Assembly: GCA_025938055.1 (NCBI GenBank) | Contig: JAICQC010000025.1 | Coordinates: 1 to 20,360, forward strand | From: Anaerolineales bacterium | Lineage (GTDB): Bacteria > Chloroflexota > Anaerolineae > Anaerolineales > Villigracilaceae | Direction: 5' to 3' | Length of the DNA stretch: 20,360 nt | In this document: one piece after another, positions 7,253-14,346 of the stretch | Numbering within the stretch: the stretch's first letter is position 1 | How the letters are laid out: each line of letters begins with the position of its first letter | The notes under the pieces: generated by a model | Told to the model about the DNA's origin: nothing | Database searches by the model: none | The model's input: the letters and a program-made list of their open reading frames with translations, nothing else | Translations under genes and position numbers: made by a program

Positions 7253-8757
7253 TGTGGATTTCCTGTCTTCACATCTTGTGTGGCAGCCGAGATAATTTTT
7301 TCCTGGGTGGCTTCGGCACGCGAGAATTCTCCAGTCACGTACCCTTCCCTCATCACGATCACGCGATCGCTCATCCCCAGGATTTCCGGTAATTCAGAGG
7401 AAATCATAAAAATGGACAGTCCCTCGGCAGCCAATTTACTCATTAATCCGTGCACTGCTGCTTTTGTGCCGACATCGATGCCGCGGGTGGGTTCATCCAG
7501 GATGAGAATCCGGGGATTTGTGGAAAGCCACTTGGCAAGTACTACCTTTTGTTGATTGCCTCCAGAAAGCTCACGCGCCAGTTGCCAGATATGATTCGCC
7601 CGCACTTCCATTTGAAGCGCCGCGTCAAAGGCTGATTTCCGTTCCAGCCTATCTCGTAACCAACCTTTTTGGGCATACGCGGGAAGCATCGGTAAACTGA
7701 TATTTGGCGTAAGCGGCATGGCGGGAATTAAGCCATGCAACTGCCGGTCCTCAGGAACATAGGCCAGCCCAAGCTCAATCGCCTGCTTGGGGGCTGTGAT
7801 CCGGACCTCCCGCCCATTTATTTCAATTCGGCCGCCTGTAGCAGGTTCGACTCCGAAGATGGCACGCGCTACATTCGTCCTGCCAGCGCCGACCAGACCG
7901 GCCATGCCGAGGATTTCTCCACGCCGCAGCTCAAAGCTCACATCGTGAAACGACCCTGCACAGGTGAGGTGCTCAACCTTCAACACCACCTCCCCTGCCT
8001 GCACTTCCTGCTTGGGGAACAAGTTGGTAATCGTACGCCCCACCATCATGCGAATGAGTTCATCCCGCGTGACCTCTTGCATGGATTGTGTGCCCACATA
8101 CGCGCCATCCCGCAGTATAGTCACTCTATCTGCCAGGGAGTAGAGCTCTTCGAGCCGGTGTGAAATAAAAATGATTCCCGTGCCTTCTTCACGCAAACGC
8201 CGCACCAGACGGAACAGATCATCCACCTCGTGAAGTGTCAGCGAGGAGGTCGGCTCATCCATGATCAAGATGCGGGCGTTGATCGAAAAGGCGCGGGCAA
8301 TCTCCACCATCTGTTGCTGTGCGATGCTCAGGGCGCGAGCTTTTTGCTTTAGGTCGAGCTTTACACCCAGAGACTCGAGCAGCTTGCCGGCTTCGGCATA
8401 GAGCTTACGCCAGTCCACGCGCCTGCCTGTCGTCAGTGGCTGGCGGCCGACAAAAATATTCTCCGCCACATCGAGATCTGGAAACAGACTTAATTCCTGA
8501 TAAATAGCAGCGATCCCCGCCTGACGCGATTCGCGCGCATCACTGAATTGCACAGGCTCGCCGTTTAACAGAATTTCCCCTGCGTCCGGCTGATGAACAC
8601 CGGTGATGATCTTGACCAGGGTCGACTTTCCGGCGCCGTTTTCGCCCAGGAGTGCGTGAACCTCGCCGGGACGCAAAGCAAACGAGACGTCGTGCAAGAC
8701 TTCCACCCCCGAGAAACTTTTGCGAATTCTCGTTAACTCGAGTATGTTTTCACTCAT
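7249..8757 (-). CDS. rhaT: Rhamnose ABC transporter ATP-binding protein (two nucleotide-binding domains)
   Basis: A 502-residue CUT2-type ATPase (RbsA/XylG/AraG group) that powers uptake at the inner face of the membrane. The first domain has Walker A GENGAGKST (38-46), the signature LSIAQQQ (143-149), Walker B ILIMDEPT with switch His200. The second has the degenerate Walker A GLVGAGRT (287-294), signature LSGGNQQ (397-403) and ILILDEPTRGID (418-428). The asymmetric degeneration of site two is normal for this family. ATG 8757 overlaps the rhaR stop (ATGA) and its own TGA overlaps the rhaP GTG start. The name follows Rhizobium rhaT (ATPase), which is unrelated to the E. coli RhaT rhamnose-proton symporter. 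Substrate is inferred from context. Confidence 0.92.
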   Translation of the reverse strand: MSENILELTRIRKSFSGVEVLHDVSFALRPGEVHALLGENGAGKSTLVKIITGVHQPDAGEILLNGEPVQFSDARESRQAGIAAIYQELSLFPDLDVAENIFVGRQPLTTGRRVDWRKLYAEAGKLLESLGVKLDLKQKARALSIAQQQMVEIARAFSINARILIMDEPTSSLTLHEVDDLFRLVRRLREEGTGIIFISHRLEELYSLADRVTILRDGAYVGTQSMQEVTRDELIRMMVGRTITNLFPKQEVQAGEVVLKVEHLTCAGSFHDVSFELRRGEILGMAGLVGAGRTNVARAIFGVEPATGGRIEINGREVRITAPKQAIELGLAYVPEDRQLHGLIPAMPLTPNISLPMLPAYAQKGWLRDRLERKSAFDAALQMEVRANHIWQLARELSGGNQQKVVLAKWLSTNPRILILDEPTRGIDVGTKAAVHGLMSKLAAEGLSIFMISSELPEILGMSDRVIVMREGYVTGEFSRAEATQEKIISAATQDVKTGNPQ

Positions 8758-9542
8758 TTAGCCGGCACCGCCTCTTCTTCACATATCGTAAATGGAATAC
8801 CTGCTTCTTTTAACTGCTCTCCCCACTCTGAGGTGATGTGTTGATCTGTGAACAAGTGATTGATTTTCTCGGGGCGTGCAAAGGAGGTCAGGTCTTCTTT
8901 GCCAAACTTGGAGGAATCGACGAGCGCAAACAACTGCTGCGACGATTCGATCGCCTTGCGCTTGATCTGCGCTTCCGAGAGAAGGACTTCCGTCAATCCA
9001 CGTTCCAGGCTGAACCCGCTGCAAGATAGAAATGCCTTTTGAATATGGAGTTCCTCGATGATGCGTTCGCTCAATAAGCCGGTGACTGATGAAGATTCGT
9101 TGTTTACGACGCCCCCAATCAGAATGACAATGTTTGTCGTATTCTGAGCCATTTCGCGCGCGACCTCGAAACCGTTCGTCATCACGCGCAAATGCCGCCG
9201 TTCGGATAACTCCTTTGCCAGATAGTAGACCGTGCTGCTTGCATCGAGCAAAATCGAGTCGCCATCGTTAACTAAAACAGCCGCCTCACGTGCAATCGCA
9301 AGTTTGGCAGCCGCATTTTGTTGATGACGTCTCACAAAAGAGGTATTTTGAAACTGATCTTGCTGATTGAGTACAGCACCCCCATGGACCCGCACCAAAA
9401 CTCTCTGCTGTTCGAGTGCATTGAGATCATTACGAACCGTCCCTTCCGATACATCCAACATTCGAGCCAGTTCAGGGACGCGCAAACCAGGTTGTCTGCG
9501 CAGGGTATTAATGAGAGATTGGCGACGTTCGTAAGTCGTCAC
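8754..9542 (-). CDS. rhaR: DeoR-family transcriptional regulator of rhamnose genes
   Basis: A 262-residue regulator with an N-terminal winged helix (YERRQSLINTLRRQ, recognition part VSEGTVRNDLNALE, roughly residues 4-58) and a C-terminal DeoR sugar-phosphate sensor domain (about 75-235), including LDASSTVYYLAKEL, VMTNGFEVA, LIGGVV and ALVDSSKFGK. The frame extends back to TTG 9620, but that TTG is the first triplet of a -35 box. GTG 9542, preceded by AAGGA, fits the family start (VTTYERRQ), so I choose it. DeoR proteins usually repress and respond to a phosphorylated intermediate, so rhamnulose-1-phosphate is a plausible inducer (inference). It heads the transporter/catabolic operon and its promoter carries 10-bp repeats, suggesting autoregulation. 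DeoR-type RhaR regulators are known in other bacteria, for example Rhizobium. Confidence 0.9.
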   Translation of the reverse strand: MTTYERRQSLINTLRRQPGLRVPELARMLDVSEGTVRNDLNALEQQRVLVRVHGGAVLNQQDQFQNTSFVRRHQQNAAAKLAIAREAAVLVNDGDSILLDASSTVYYLAKELSERRHLRVMTNGFEVAREMAQNTTNIVILIGGVVNNESSSVTGLLSERIIEELHIQKAFLSCSGFSLERGLTEVLLSEAQIKRKAIESSQQLFALVDSSKFGKEDLTSFARPEKINHLFTDQHITSEWGEQLKEAGIPFTICEEEAVPAK

Positions 9543-9550
9543 AACAGTCC

Positions 9551-9580
9551 TTTGATGAATTTTGTGGAATTTTGTGGAAT
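9551..9580 (-). promoter_or_regulatory. Three 10-bp phased direct repeats, candidate RhaR operator
   Basis: On the plus strand TTTGATGAAT, TTTGTGGAAT and TTTGTGGAAT follow each other without gaps (two identical, one differing at two positions), and a partial fourth unit TTGAT follows at 9581. The spacing is one helical turn. The repeats lie between the -10 box and the rhaR start, at or just after the expected transcription start, a position suited to repression. DeoR-family proteins often bind direct repeats; binding here is inferred. Confidence 0.55.
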
Positions 9581-9591
9581 TTGATAAAATC

Positions 9592-9620
9592 ATAATATCA
9601 ATTTTGTTTTTTCTTGTCAA
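9592..9620 (-). promoter_or_regulatory. Sigma-70 promoter of the rhaR-led rhamnose operon
   Basis: On the minus strand TTGACA (9615-9620), a 17-bp spacer and TATTAT (9592-9597) form a near-consensus promoter. The spacer is A-rich. The expected start near 9585 gives a leader of about 45 nt to GTG 9542. It explains why the upstream TTG is not a start codon. Confidence 0.8.
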
Positions 9621-9856
9621 TAGTTTCGTGACCTATAAGTTAAATAGAAAAGAACTCGCAGAACGAGTTCTTTTGCTTTGCCGATGTTGTGGATAAAAAC
9701 AATGAACTGGGCACAGGGATCATTCGCTCAAATTTACTTTCTGCTATACGAATTGGCTGGAAAAACTATACGAGCCGGATTCGAGCCGATACTCTGCAAA
9801 CCCATTTTCCATCATTATTGATCCAAGTGAAGACATTCTTAGAGATATGATTGATC
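9621..9856. other. Intergenic region between the rhamnosidase gene and the rhaR promoter
   Basis: With the rhaR promoter and leader the gene-free stretch is 9543-9856. This part holds a bidirectional hairpin (9648-9674). A plus-strand frame from a GTG near 9696 to a TGA near 9850 is open for about 50 codons but has no recognisable similarity and no convincing ribosome-binding site. Nothing else is evident. Confidence 0.5.
9648..9674. terminator. Bidirectional intrinsic terminator-like hairpin
   Basis: AAAAGAACTCG (9648-9658) and CGAGTTCTTTT (9664-9674) form an 11-bp perfect stem with a 5-nt loop. The A/T ends give U-rich 3' sides in both directions. It lies 183 nt after the rhamnosidase stop and before the rhaR promoter, so it probably ends the rhamnosidase message and separates the two transcription units. 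Confidence 0.6.
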
Positions 9857-12706
9857 TCAAAGTTTGGAAAGCGTATTGGAAATGTCTGTTAGTACTTCTT
9901 CGGAGTTCGGCAGGCTTGCCAATGCCTGGCGTAACGATGTTTTTCTTTGAGTCAACAATCCGTACTTGAGAAAATGGCTTCGAGGCGCCAGGCGAGCAAT
10001 GGCATCCCGCACTGCCGCCCAGGCACTCGGGACATCCGCGATCTCACCGATCGGATGATCCACCGACAGCGGTCCGCGAACATCCGGATCCTGATAAGGA
10101 TAAGACCAGCTGTGCATTCCCGGGCCGACTTCCAACGGTTCCAACTCTTTGCCGGGCAGGCTGACCGTTGCGGTAGTGTTCGGAGGAACAATGACATGGA
10201 TATTAATCGTTTGCCCCTCAATAGACCACCGGCACTCGGCAAGTCCATACGGAGTGATATGCCGCGCAGAAGCATGGCGAATCCCGCCACCGGGACGCGG
10301 TTGAATCAGGATCTTCCGATACCCTGGTTCTGCAGGTGCGAGTCCAGCCACAGTCCGGTGCAGCCAGTCTGCTACCGCGCCGAGGGCATAGTGATTGAAC
10401 GAAGTCATCTCACCCGGATTGACAGAACCGTCCGGCAGCATACTATCCCAACGCTCCCAGATGGTGGTGGCTCCCATAGTCACCGGATAGAGCCAGGAAG
10501 GGCACTTCTGCTGTAACAAAAGGCGATAGGCCGCTGCATAATTCCCTGTGTGGCACAGAGCATCACAGATCAGAGGCGTGCCTACAAATCCCGTGCCGAT
10601 ACGATAACCATCTTGCTGTACAAGTTCCCGTAAACGTTCTGCAGCATGCCGGCGCTGCTCCTCGTTCAAGAGTAATCCAAACTCAATTGCCAGCGCGTAC
10701 GTCGTTTGGACATCGTTCACCAAACGCCCGGCAGGTGTCACGTATTCCCGTGCAAACGCCTCACGTATCTCCCGTGCAAGAGAAAGGTAGTGGGCTTCCT
10801 CTTCTACGCGCCCCAGGACACCGGCTGCGCGTCCCACCAATTCAGCCGAACGGACAAAATAGGCAGTTGCCACCAACGGGTGGCTTGCACGCGCGGCGCC
10901 CGGGTCCTCAGGGGGCGCGGCAGGGTCGAGCCAATCGCCGAACTGAAAACCCTGATCCCAGAGCCGTCTCTTGCCAGCAATCTCAGCAACACGGTCTACC
11001 CAGGCACGCATGCTTTCGAACTGGGTAGCCAGGATGTTCCGATCTCCAAAGCGCTGATAGAGCACCCAGGGAACGATCACTGCGGCGTCCCCCCAGGCGG
11101 CAGCCGCCATAGGCGAATCGGGCAATACATTCGGAATGACGATAGGGACGATTCCTTTCGCGTCCTGTTGATCGGCTGCCAGATCCTGCAGCCAGGATGT
11201 TAGAAAGCCAGATACATCATACAAGAACGATGCAGTTGGCGCAAAAATCTCAAGGTCACCCGTCCAACCGAGCCGCTCGTCCCGCTGCGGGCAGTCGGTG
11301 GGGACGTCAAAAAAGTTGCCGCGCATACTCCAGACGACGTTCTCATGAAAACGATTCAACAAGGGCTCGGAGCATTCAAACCAGCCTGTGCGTTCCATAT
11401 CGGAGTGACAGACGACGGCGCGGAAATCATCCAGGTGTAGTTCTCCGGGCCAGTTTTCGATCTGGGCATAGCGGAATCCATGATAGGTAAAGCGCGGTTC
11501 CCATGTTTCCACCCCTTCACCTTTCAACGTGTAATGATCTGTCACCCTGGCAAAGCGCAGCGGACGGATGCTTAGCTCACCATGTTCAAGGACTTCGGCA
11601 TAACGCAGGGTAATCGTGTGTCCCGCCGATCCTTGCGCACTTAGGCGCAATTTTCCAACTACATTCTGACCAAAATCGAGAATCGTCTTCCCGGATGGTG
11701 AAGTCAGGATTTGCGTGGGTGCGACCAATTCGATGCGGCGCATGGGTGGACCTAAGGGTGCAACGAGCGTCTTCAGGTCCCAGTCAATGTGACGTACGGC
11801 GGTCCAGTCACCGTCATCGTAATTCGGGTTCGACCAACCTGCGCGCTCCAGCCGGGCGTCGTAGGTTTCACCATCGTAGATATCGCTGGCCAGTATGGGT
11901 CCGGTGATCGCGCGCCAGCTTTCGTCGGTGACAATCCTCTCCGTTGTGCCATCGGCATAGGTAATTTCGAGCTGAGCCAGGAGCGCTACTCGGTCGCCAT
12001 AGATATTGCGCCGGCCGCCGGCAAATCCCAGCCTGCCGCGGAACCAGCCATCACCAAGCATAGCACCCAGGGCATTGCGGCCTTCCTGCAGGTGATCTGT
12101 TACCTCAAAGGTTTGATAGCGCAGACGGCGCTTATAACTCGTCCAACCCGGAGCCATCACGTGATCGCCGATCAGCCTTCCATTGAGGTGAGCTTCATAA
12201 ACACCCAACGCTGTTATGTACAGCCGTGCTGATTGCACACTCGAGCGCACATCGAACTCGCGACGCAGCAGCGGAGCAGGCTGAGCCTTGGTAAGATCCT
12301 CATCCCAATCCGGACCGACAAAGCAAGCTGTCCAATCTTCGGGATGCAGAAGTCCCACCTCGATCGAAGCTGGCTCGCTCCACGCCGATTCGTATCCATC
12401 TCTATCCCAAACACGAGCGCGGACCGTAAGGCATTCACGCGAAGATAACGGCTCAAACGGCCAATCGATCAAGACGGACTGGTCAGACTCAACTCGCCCT
12501 GTTTGACCGCGTAGCGTGCCATCCGAATCATATGCTTCGATCTCATAGGCAGCCTGATGCCATCCCTGCGTTTCAGTTTGAACGATCCAGGACAGCCGGG
12601 GGCGGCCAGTGCCGATTCCAAACGCATCACGTTGATGCTCAATCTGAATGTTCAGGGCGGGAGGCGCTTGCACCTTACTTGTAGAAGATGTTTTGTCTGA
12701 TGTCAT
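9857..12706 (-). CDS. Alpha-L-rhamnosidase, GH78
   Basis: A 949-residue glycoside hydrolase that releases terminal alpha-L-rhamnose from oligosaccharides or plant glycosides. The layout is GH78-like: an N-terminal fibronectin-like beta domain (about 17-118), a Bac_rhamnosid_N carbohydrate-binding domain (about 145-310, GVYEAHLNGRLIGDHVMAPGWTSY), an (alpha/alpha)6 catalytic barrel, and a C-terminal beta domain (about 790-870). The catalytic acid motif CPQRDERLGWTGD gives Glu477, and TTIWERWD gives the probable general base Glu751. There is no signal peptide, so it should act in the cytoplasm on imported rhamnosides. The last ~70 residues form a helical tail after the usual domains. ATG 12706 is preceded by GGAGGA at 8-9 nt. 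It lies upstream of the rhaR promoter on the same strand as a separate transcription unit. Confidence 0.94.
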   Translation of the reverse strand: MTSDKTSSTSKVQAPPALNIQIEHQRDAFGIGTGRPRLSWIVQTETQGWHQAAYEIEAYDSDGTLRGQTGRVESDQSVLIDWPFEPLSSRECLTVRARVWDRDGYESAWSEPASIEVGLLHPEDWTACFVGPDWDEDLTKAQPAPLLRREFDVRSSVQSARLYITALGVYEAHLNGRLIGDHVMAPGWTSYKRRLRYQTFEVTDHLQEGRNALGAMLGDGWFRGRLGFAGGRRNIYGDRVALLAQLEITYADGTTERIVTDESWRAITGPILASDIYDGETYDARLERAGWSNPNYDDGDWTAVRHIDWDLKTLVAPLGPPMRRIELVAPTQILTSPSGKTILDFGQNVVGKLRLSAQGSAGHTITLRYAEVLEHGELSIRPLRFARVTDHYTLKGEGVETWEPRFTYHGFRYAQIENWPGELHLDDFRAVVCHSDMERTGWFECSEPLLNRFHENVVWSMRGNFFDVPTDCPQRDERLGWTGDLEIFAPTASFLYDVSGFLTSWLQDLAADQQDAKGIVPIVIPNVLPDSPMAAAAWGDAAVIVPWVLYQRFGDRNILATQFESMRAWVDRVAEIAGKRRLWDQGFQFGDWLDPAAPPEDPGAARASHPLVATAYFVRSAELVGRAAGVLGRVEEEAHYLSLAREIREAFAREYVTPAGRLVNDVQTTYALAIEFGLLLNEEQRRHAAERLRELVQQDGYRIGTGFVGTPLICDALCHTGNYAAAYRLLLQQKCPSWLYPVTMGATTIWERWDSMLPDGSVNPGEMTSFNHYALGAVADWLHRTVAGLAPAEPGYRKILIQPRPGGGIRHASARHITPYGLAECRWSIEGQTINIHVIVPPNTTATVSLPGKELEPLEVGPGMHSWSYPYQDPDVRGPLSVDHPIGEIADVPSAWAAVRDAIARLAPRSHFLKYGLLTQRKTSLRQALASLPNSEEVLTDISNTLSKL

Positions 12707-12783
12707 TTCGTTTTCCTCCGTCCATGGGTTTTTCGGGGAAGTACTCTTAGCATTTGATTATCTCGCTTGCCGCTCCCGAAACG

Positions 12784-12981
12784 AATAGTAACAAGCACCT
12801 CAGCAAATAGCAAATTCCACTGCGAGCAGAACCGGCTCATGAAGCTGAACAGGGTCAACTGGACAGTGACATTCTCGTTCCCCGGCAGGAAGTAGAGCGG
12901 CCCAACGAAATCATTATAGATGCCGACGGACGAGGTGACAATCACCGTGATAATCGCCGGTCGTAAAAACGAATTACGCCC
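12784..12981 (-). pseudogene. Remnant of a CUT1 (MalG-like) sugar ABC permease
   Basis: About 66 codons read like the C-terminal part of a carbohydrate ABC permease of the MalG type: FLRPAIITVIVTSSVGIYNDF, GPLYFLPGNENVTVQLTLFSF and QWNLLFAEVLVTI. In intact relatives this stretch follows the cytoplasmic EAA loop and precedes a final helix and a GAVKG-like end. Here the upstream sequence is not permease-like, the EAA loop is absent, and after VLVTI the frame runs into unrelated charged sequence, so neither end is present. It is a relic on the same strand as, and just upstream of, the rhamnosidase gene, suggesting a former rhamnoside ABC importer gene pair that was deleted. The boundaries are approximate. 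Confidence 0.72.
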
Positions 12982-13295
12982 ACCTGCAAACAAGCTAAGA
13001 GTGCCAGACGCGCTGCGACAGCAGGGCATCTGTGAACGGCCCAGCGGCGGACACCAGGCAACAGGGAAGCAATGATCTCACAATCAGTTAGTGACTTATT
13101 TTTTTCCCATATAGGCAAGCCATTGTTCCAAGATTCGTTTGTAAGAATCCACAGATCTTTGGACAATCCAGCGGCAGTCTTAAAATTCAAAAAACAGATG
13201 ATTTCTGCACGAAACGGCATTGAGCTTGAAGGACTCTGCTTTATAACGGTAACATCTAATTTTAAGATCTTTTCAACCACAATCCTTCGAGTTAA

Positions 13296-13328
13296 GCAAA
13301 AACCATAGCTTTAAGAGCTATGGTTTGC
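13296..13328 (-). terminator. Intrinsic terminator of the tRNA-fMet gene
   Basis: AAACCATAGCT (13300-13310) pairs perfectly with AGCTATGGTTT (13316-13326) around a 5-nt loop. In the minus direction the stem ends in TTTTT, directly after the tRNA 3' end. Confidence 0.8.
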
Positions 13329-13334
13329 AAAAAG

Positions 13335-13406
13335 TAGCGGGGGCAGGACTTGAACCTGCGACCTTCGGGTTATGAGCCCGACGAGCTGCCACTGCTCCAC
13401 CCCGCA
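13335..13406 (-). tRNA. tRNA-fMet (initiator, anticodon CAU)
   Basis: The minus strand folds into a 72-nt cloverleaf without encoded CCA: acceptor TGCGGGG/CCCCGCT, D arm GAGC-7 nt-GCTC, anticodon stem TCGGG/CCCGA with loop CTCATAA, variable loop AGGTC, T arm GCAGG/CCTGC with loop TTCAAGT, discriminator A. The anticodon CAT is at 13372-13374. Initiator identity is shown by the run of three G:C pairs in the anticodon stem (GGG/CCC) and by an unpaired 1:72 position (T opposite T), which formylation and initiation require. It has its own promoter and terminator. Confidence 0.95.
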
Positions 13407-13426
13407 TCGCTTAGTTGAGCCCGCCG

Positions 13427-13455
13427 ATAGTACCATACCTGTTTTATGAAGTCAA
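13427..13455 (-). promoter_or_regulatory. Promoter of the tRNA-fMet gene
   Basis: On the minus strand TTGACT (13450-13455), a 17-bp spacer and TACTAT (13427-13432) lie about 20 bp before the tRNA 5' end. The start point is expected near 13420, leaving a short 5' leader for processing. Confidence 0.75.
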
Positions 13456-13632
13456 GCGTATAGTGTTAATTTTATGTAATAGTTCATTGGTACGTGGTTT
13501 AGAATTTTCATCTTGTATAGATCTTGAGTCTATAGTTTAATCGGCGCTCCTTTGGCGCTGCCTTAAAAAATTTCAATCCCCTTGCAGGACGAAGATCCCG
13601 CGCTGCGGGAAAACTTTTGTTAAGATTTAAGG

Positions 13633-13638
13633 TATAAT
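13633..13638 (+). promoter_or_regulatory. Candidate -10 box for the response-regulator-like gene
   Basis: A perfect TATAAT, 52 bp before ATG 13690, in an AT-rich stretch. There is no good -35 hexamer at the right distance. A GC-rich hairpin (TCCCGC-GCT-GCGGGA, about 13593-13607) lies just upstream of it. Confidence 0.4.
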
Positions 13639-13689
13639 GATTTTATCGCGGTGACATTACGCATCGCAAGCCGGTTCCAACTTTCTAAA

Positions 13690-14346
13690 ATGAAAAAGAC
13701 CACGCTTTTGGTTATCGAAGGAAGACATGCAGAAATCCCTTCTTTTGCACCTGATTTGCAAAAGAAGGGATTTGATGTTGTTTCGGCACAAAACGGAAGT
13801 GAAGCAGTTCCCAAACTAAAACAGACAAATCCAAGCCTGGTGATTGTCAATGCCCCATCCTTGAGGAGCACTGGCATCCGGATATGCTTGTCCATTCGCA
13901 AGAAGGACGCGAAGATTCCCATCATTTTGATTGTCGAGAACGAAAAACCTGTCGATAAGGAACTGGCAGATTCCGTTCTGTCGTTGCCTTTTACCGTACA
14001 AAAACTGGTCAACCGTATCAAAGCCCTGATGCCGGGTGACGGTAATAATGTGGTGAGTGTCGGTCCCATCCGGTTGGATATCGAGAATCGCCGCGTCCGC
14101 AGCCTGGGGAAAAACACCAAGCTCACGCCGCGCTTAATCACCTTGCTGCAAATGCTGATGGACAAGCATGGTGAAGTTGTCGAACGGGAAGTTTTATTTA
14201 AGAAAGTCTGGGAAACGAATTACACAGGCGATACACGCACACTTGACGTGCACATTTCATGGCTGAGACGCGCCATCGAGCTTGACCCCGACGACCCTAA
14301 ATTCCTCAAAACGATCCGCGGCGTGGGATACCGATTAGATGTGTAG
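13690..14346 (+). CDS. Atypical OmpR/PhoB-type response regulator with degenerate receiver
   Basis: A 218-residue protein with a receiver-like domain (about 1-105) and a C-terminal winged helix (about 125-218) of the Trans_reg_C type: LTPRLITLLQML, VVEREVLFKKVW, TRTLDVHISWLRRAIE and the terminal TIRGVGYRLDV. The DNA-binding half looks fully functional. The receiver half has lost the usual phosphorylation residues: the acidic pair after strand 1 is replaced (LLVIEGRH), the phospho-acceptor Asp position is Asn (VIVNAPS), and the conserved Lys before Pro is Leu (SLPF). It probably acts without phosphorylation. No histidine kinase gene is adjacent. An in-frame GTG at 13651 would add 13 residues; the family start favours ATG 13690, although it lacks a clear Shine-Dalgarno. 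It is the only plus-strand gene and its 3' end overlaps the methyltransferase gene by 12 bp. Confidence 0.85.
   Translation: MKKTTLLVIEGRHAEIPSFAPDLQKKGFDVVSAQNGSEAVPKLKQTNPSLVIVNAPSLRSTGIRICLSIRKKDAKIPIILIVENEKPVDKELADSVLSLPFTVQKLVNRIKALMPGDGNNVVSVGPIRLDIENRRVRSLGKNTKLTPRLITLLQMLMDKHGEVVEREVLFKKVWETNYTGDTRTLDVHISWLRRAIELDPDDPKFLKTIRGVGYRLDV

Larger units (their letters stand above)
12707..13334. other. Gene-poor region with permease remnant
   Basis: It holds the rhamnosidase ribosome-binding site, a decayed permease fragment (12784-12981) and a tRNA terminator (13296-13328). A weak promoter-like pair on the minus strand within the remnant (TTGCTA, 17 bp, TACTAT, about 12785-12815) could drive the rhamnosidase gene. 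Between about 12985 and 13295 I recognise nothing; open frames there on both strands look random. Confidence 0.5.

Noticed and set aside
9696..9850. Plus-strand GTG-started frame of about 50 codons in the rhamnosidase-rhaR gap
   Set aside because: There is no Shine-Dalgarno and no recognisable similarity, and such a length is expected by chance.
12942..13308. Open frames on both strands between the permease relic and the tRNA terminator
   Set aside because: Their translations show no domain or motif; one overlaps the relic in a different frame.
13593..13607. GC-rich hairpin TCCCGC-GCT-GCGGGA as a terminator
   Set aside because: It lies upstream of the only plus-strand promoter candidate and lacks a U-run in both directions; no gene needs terminating there.
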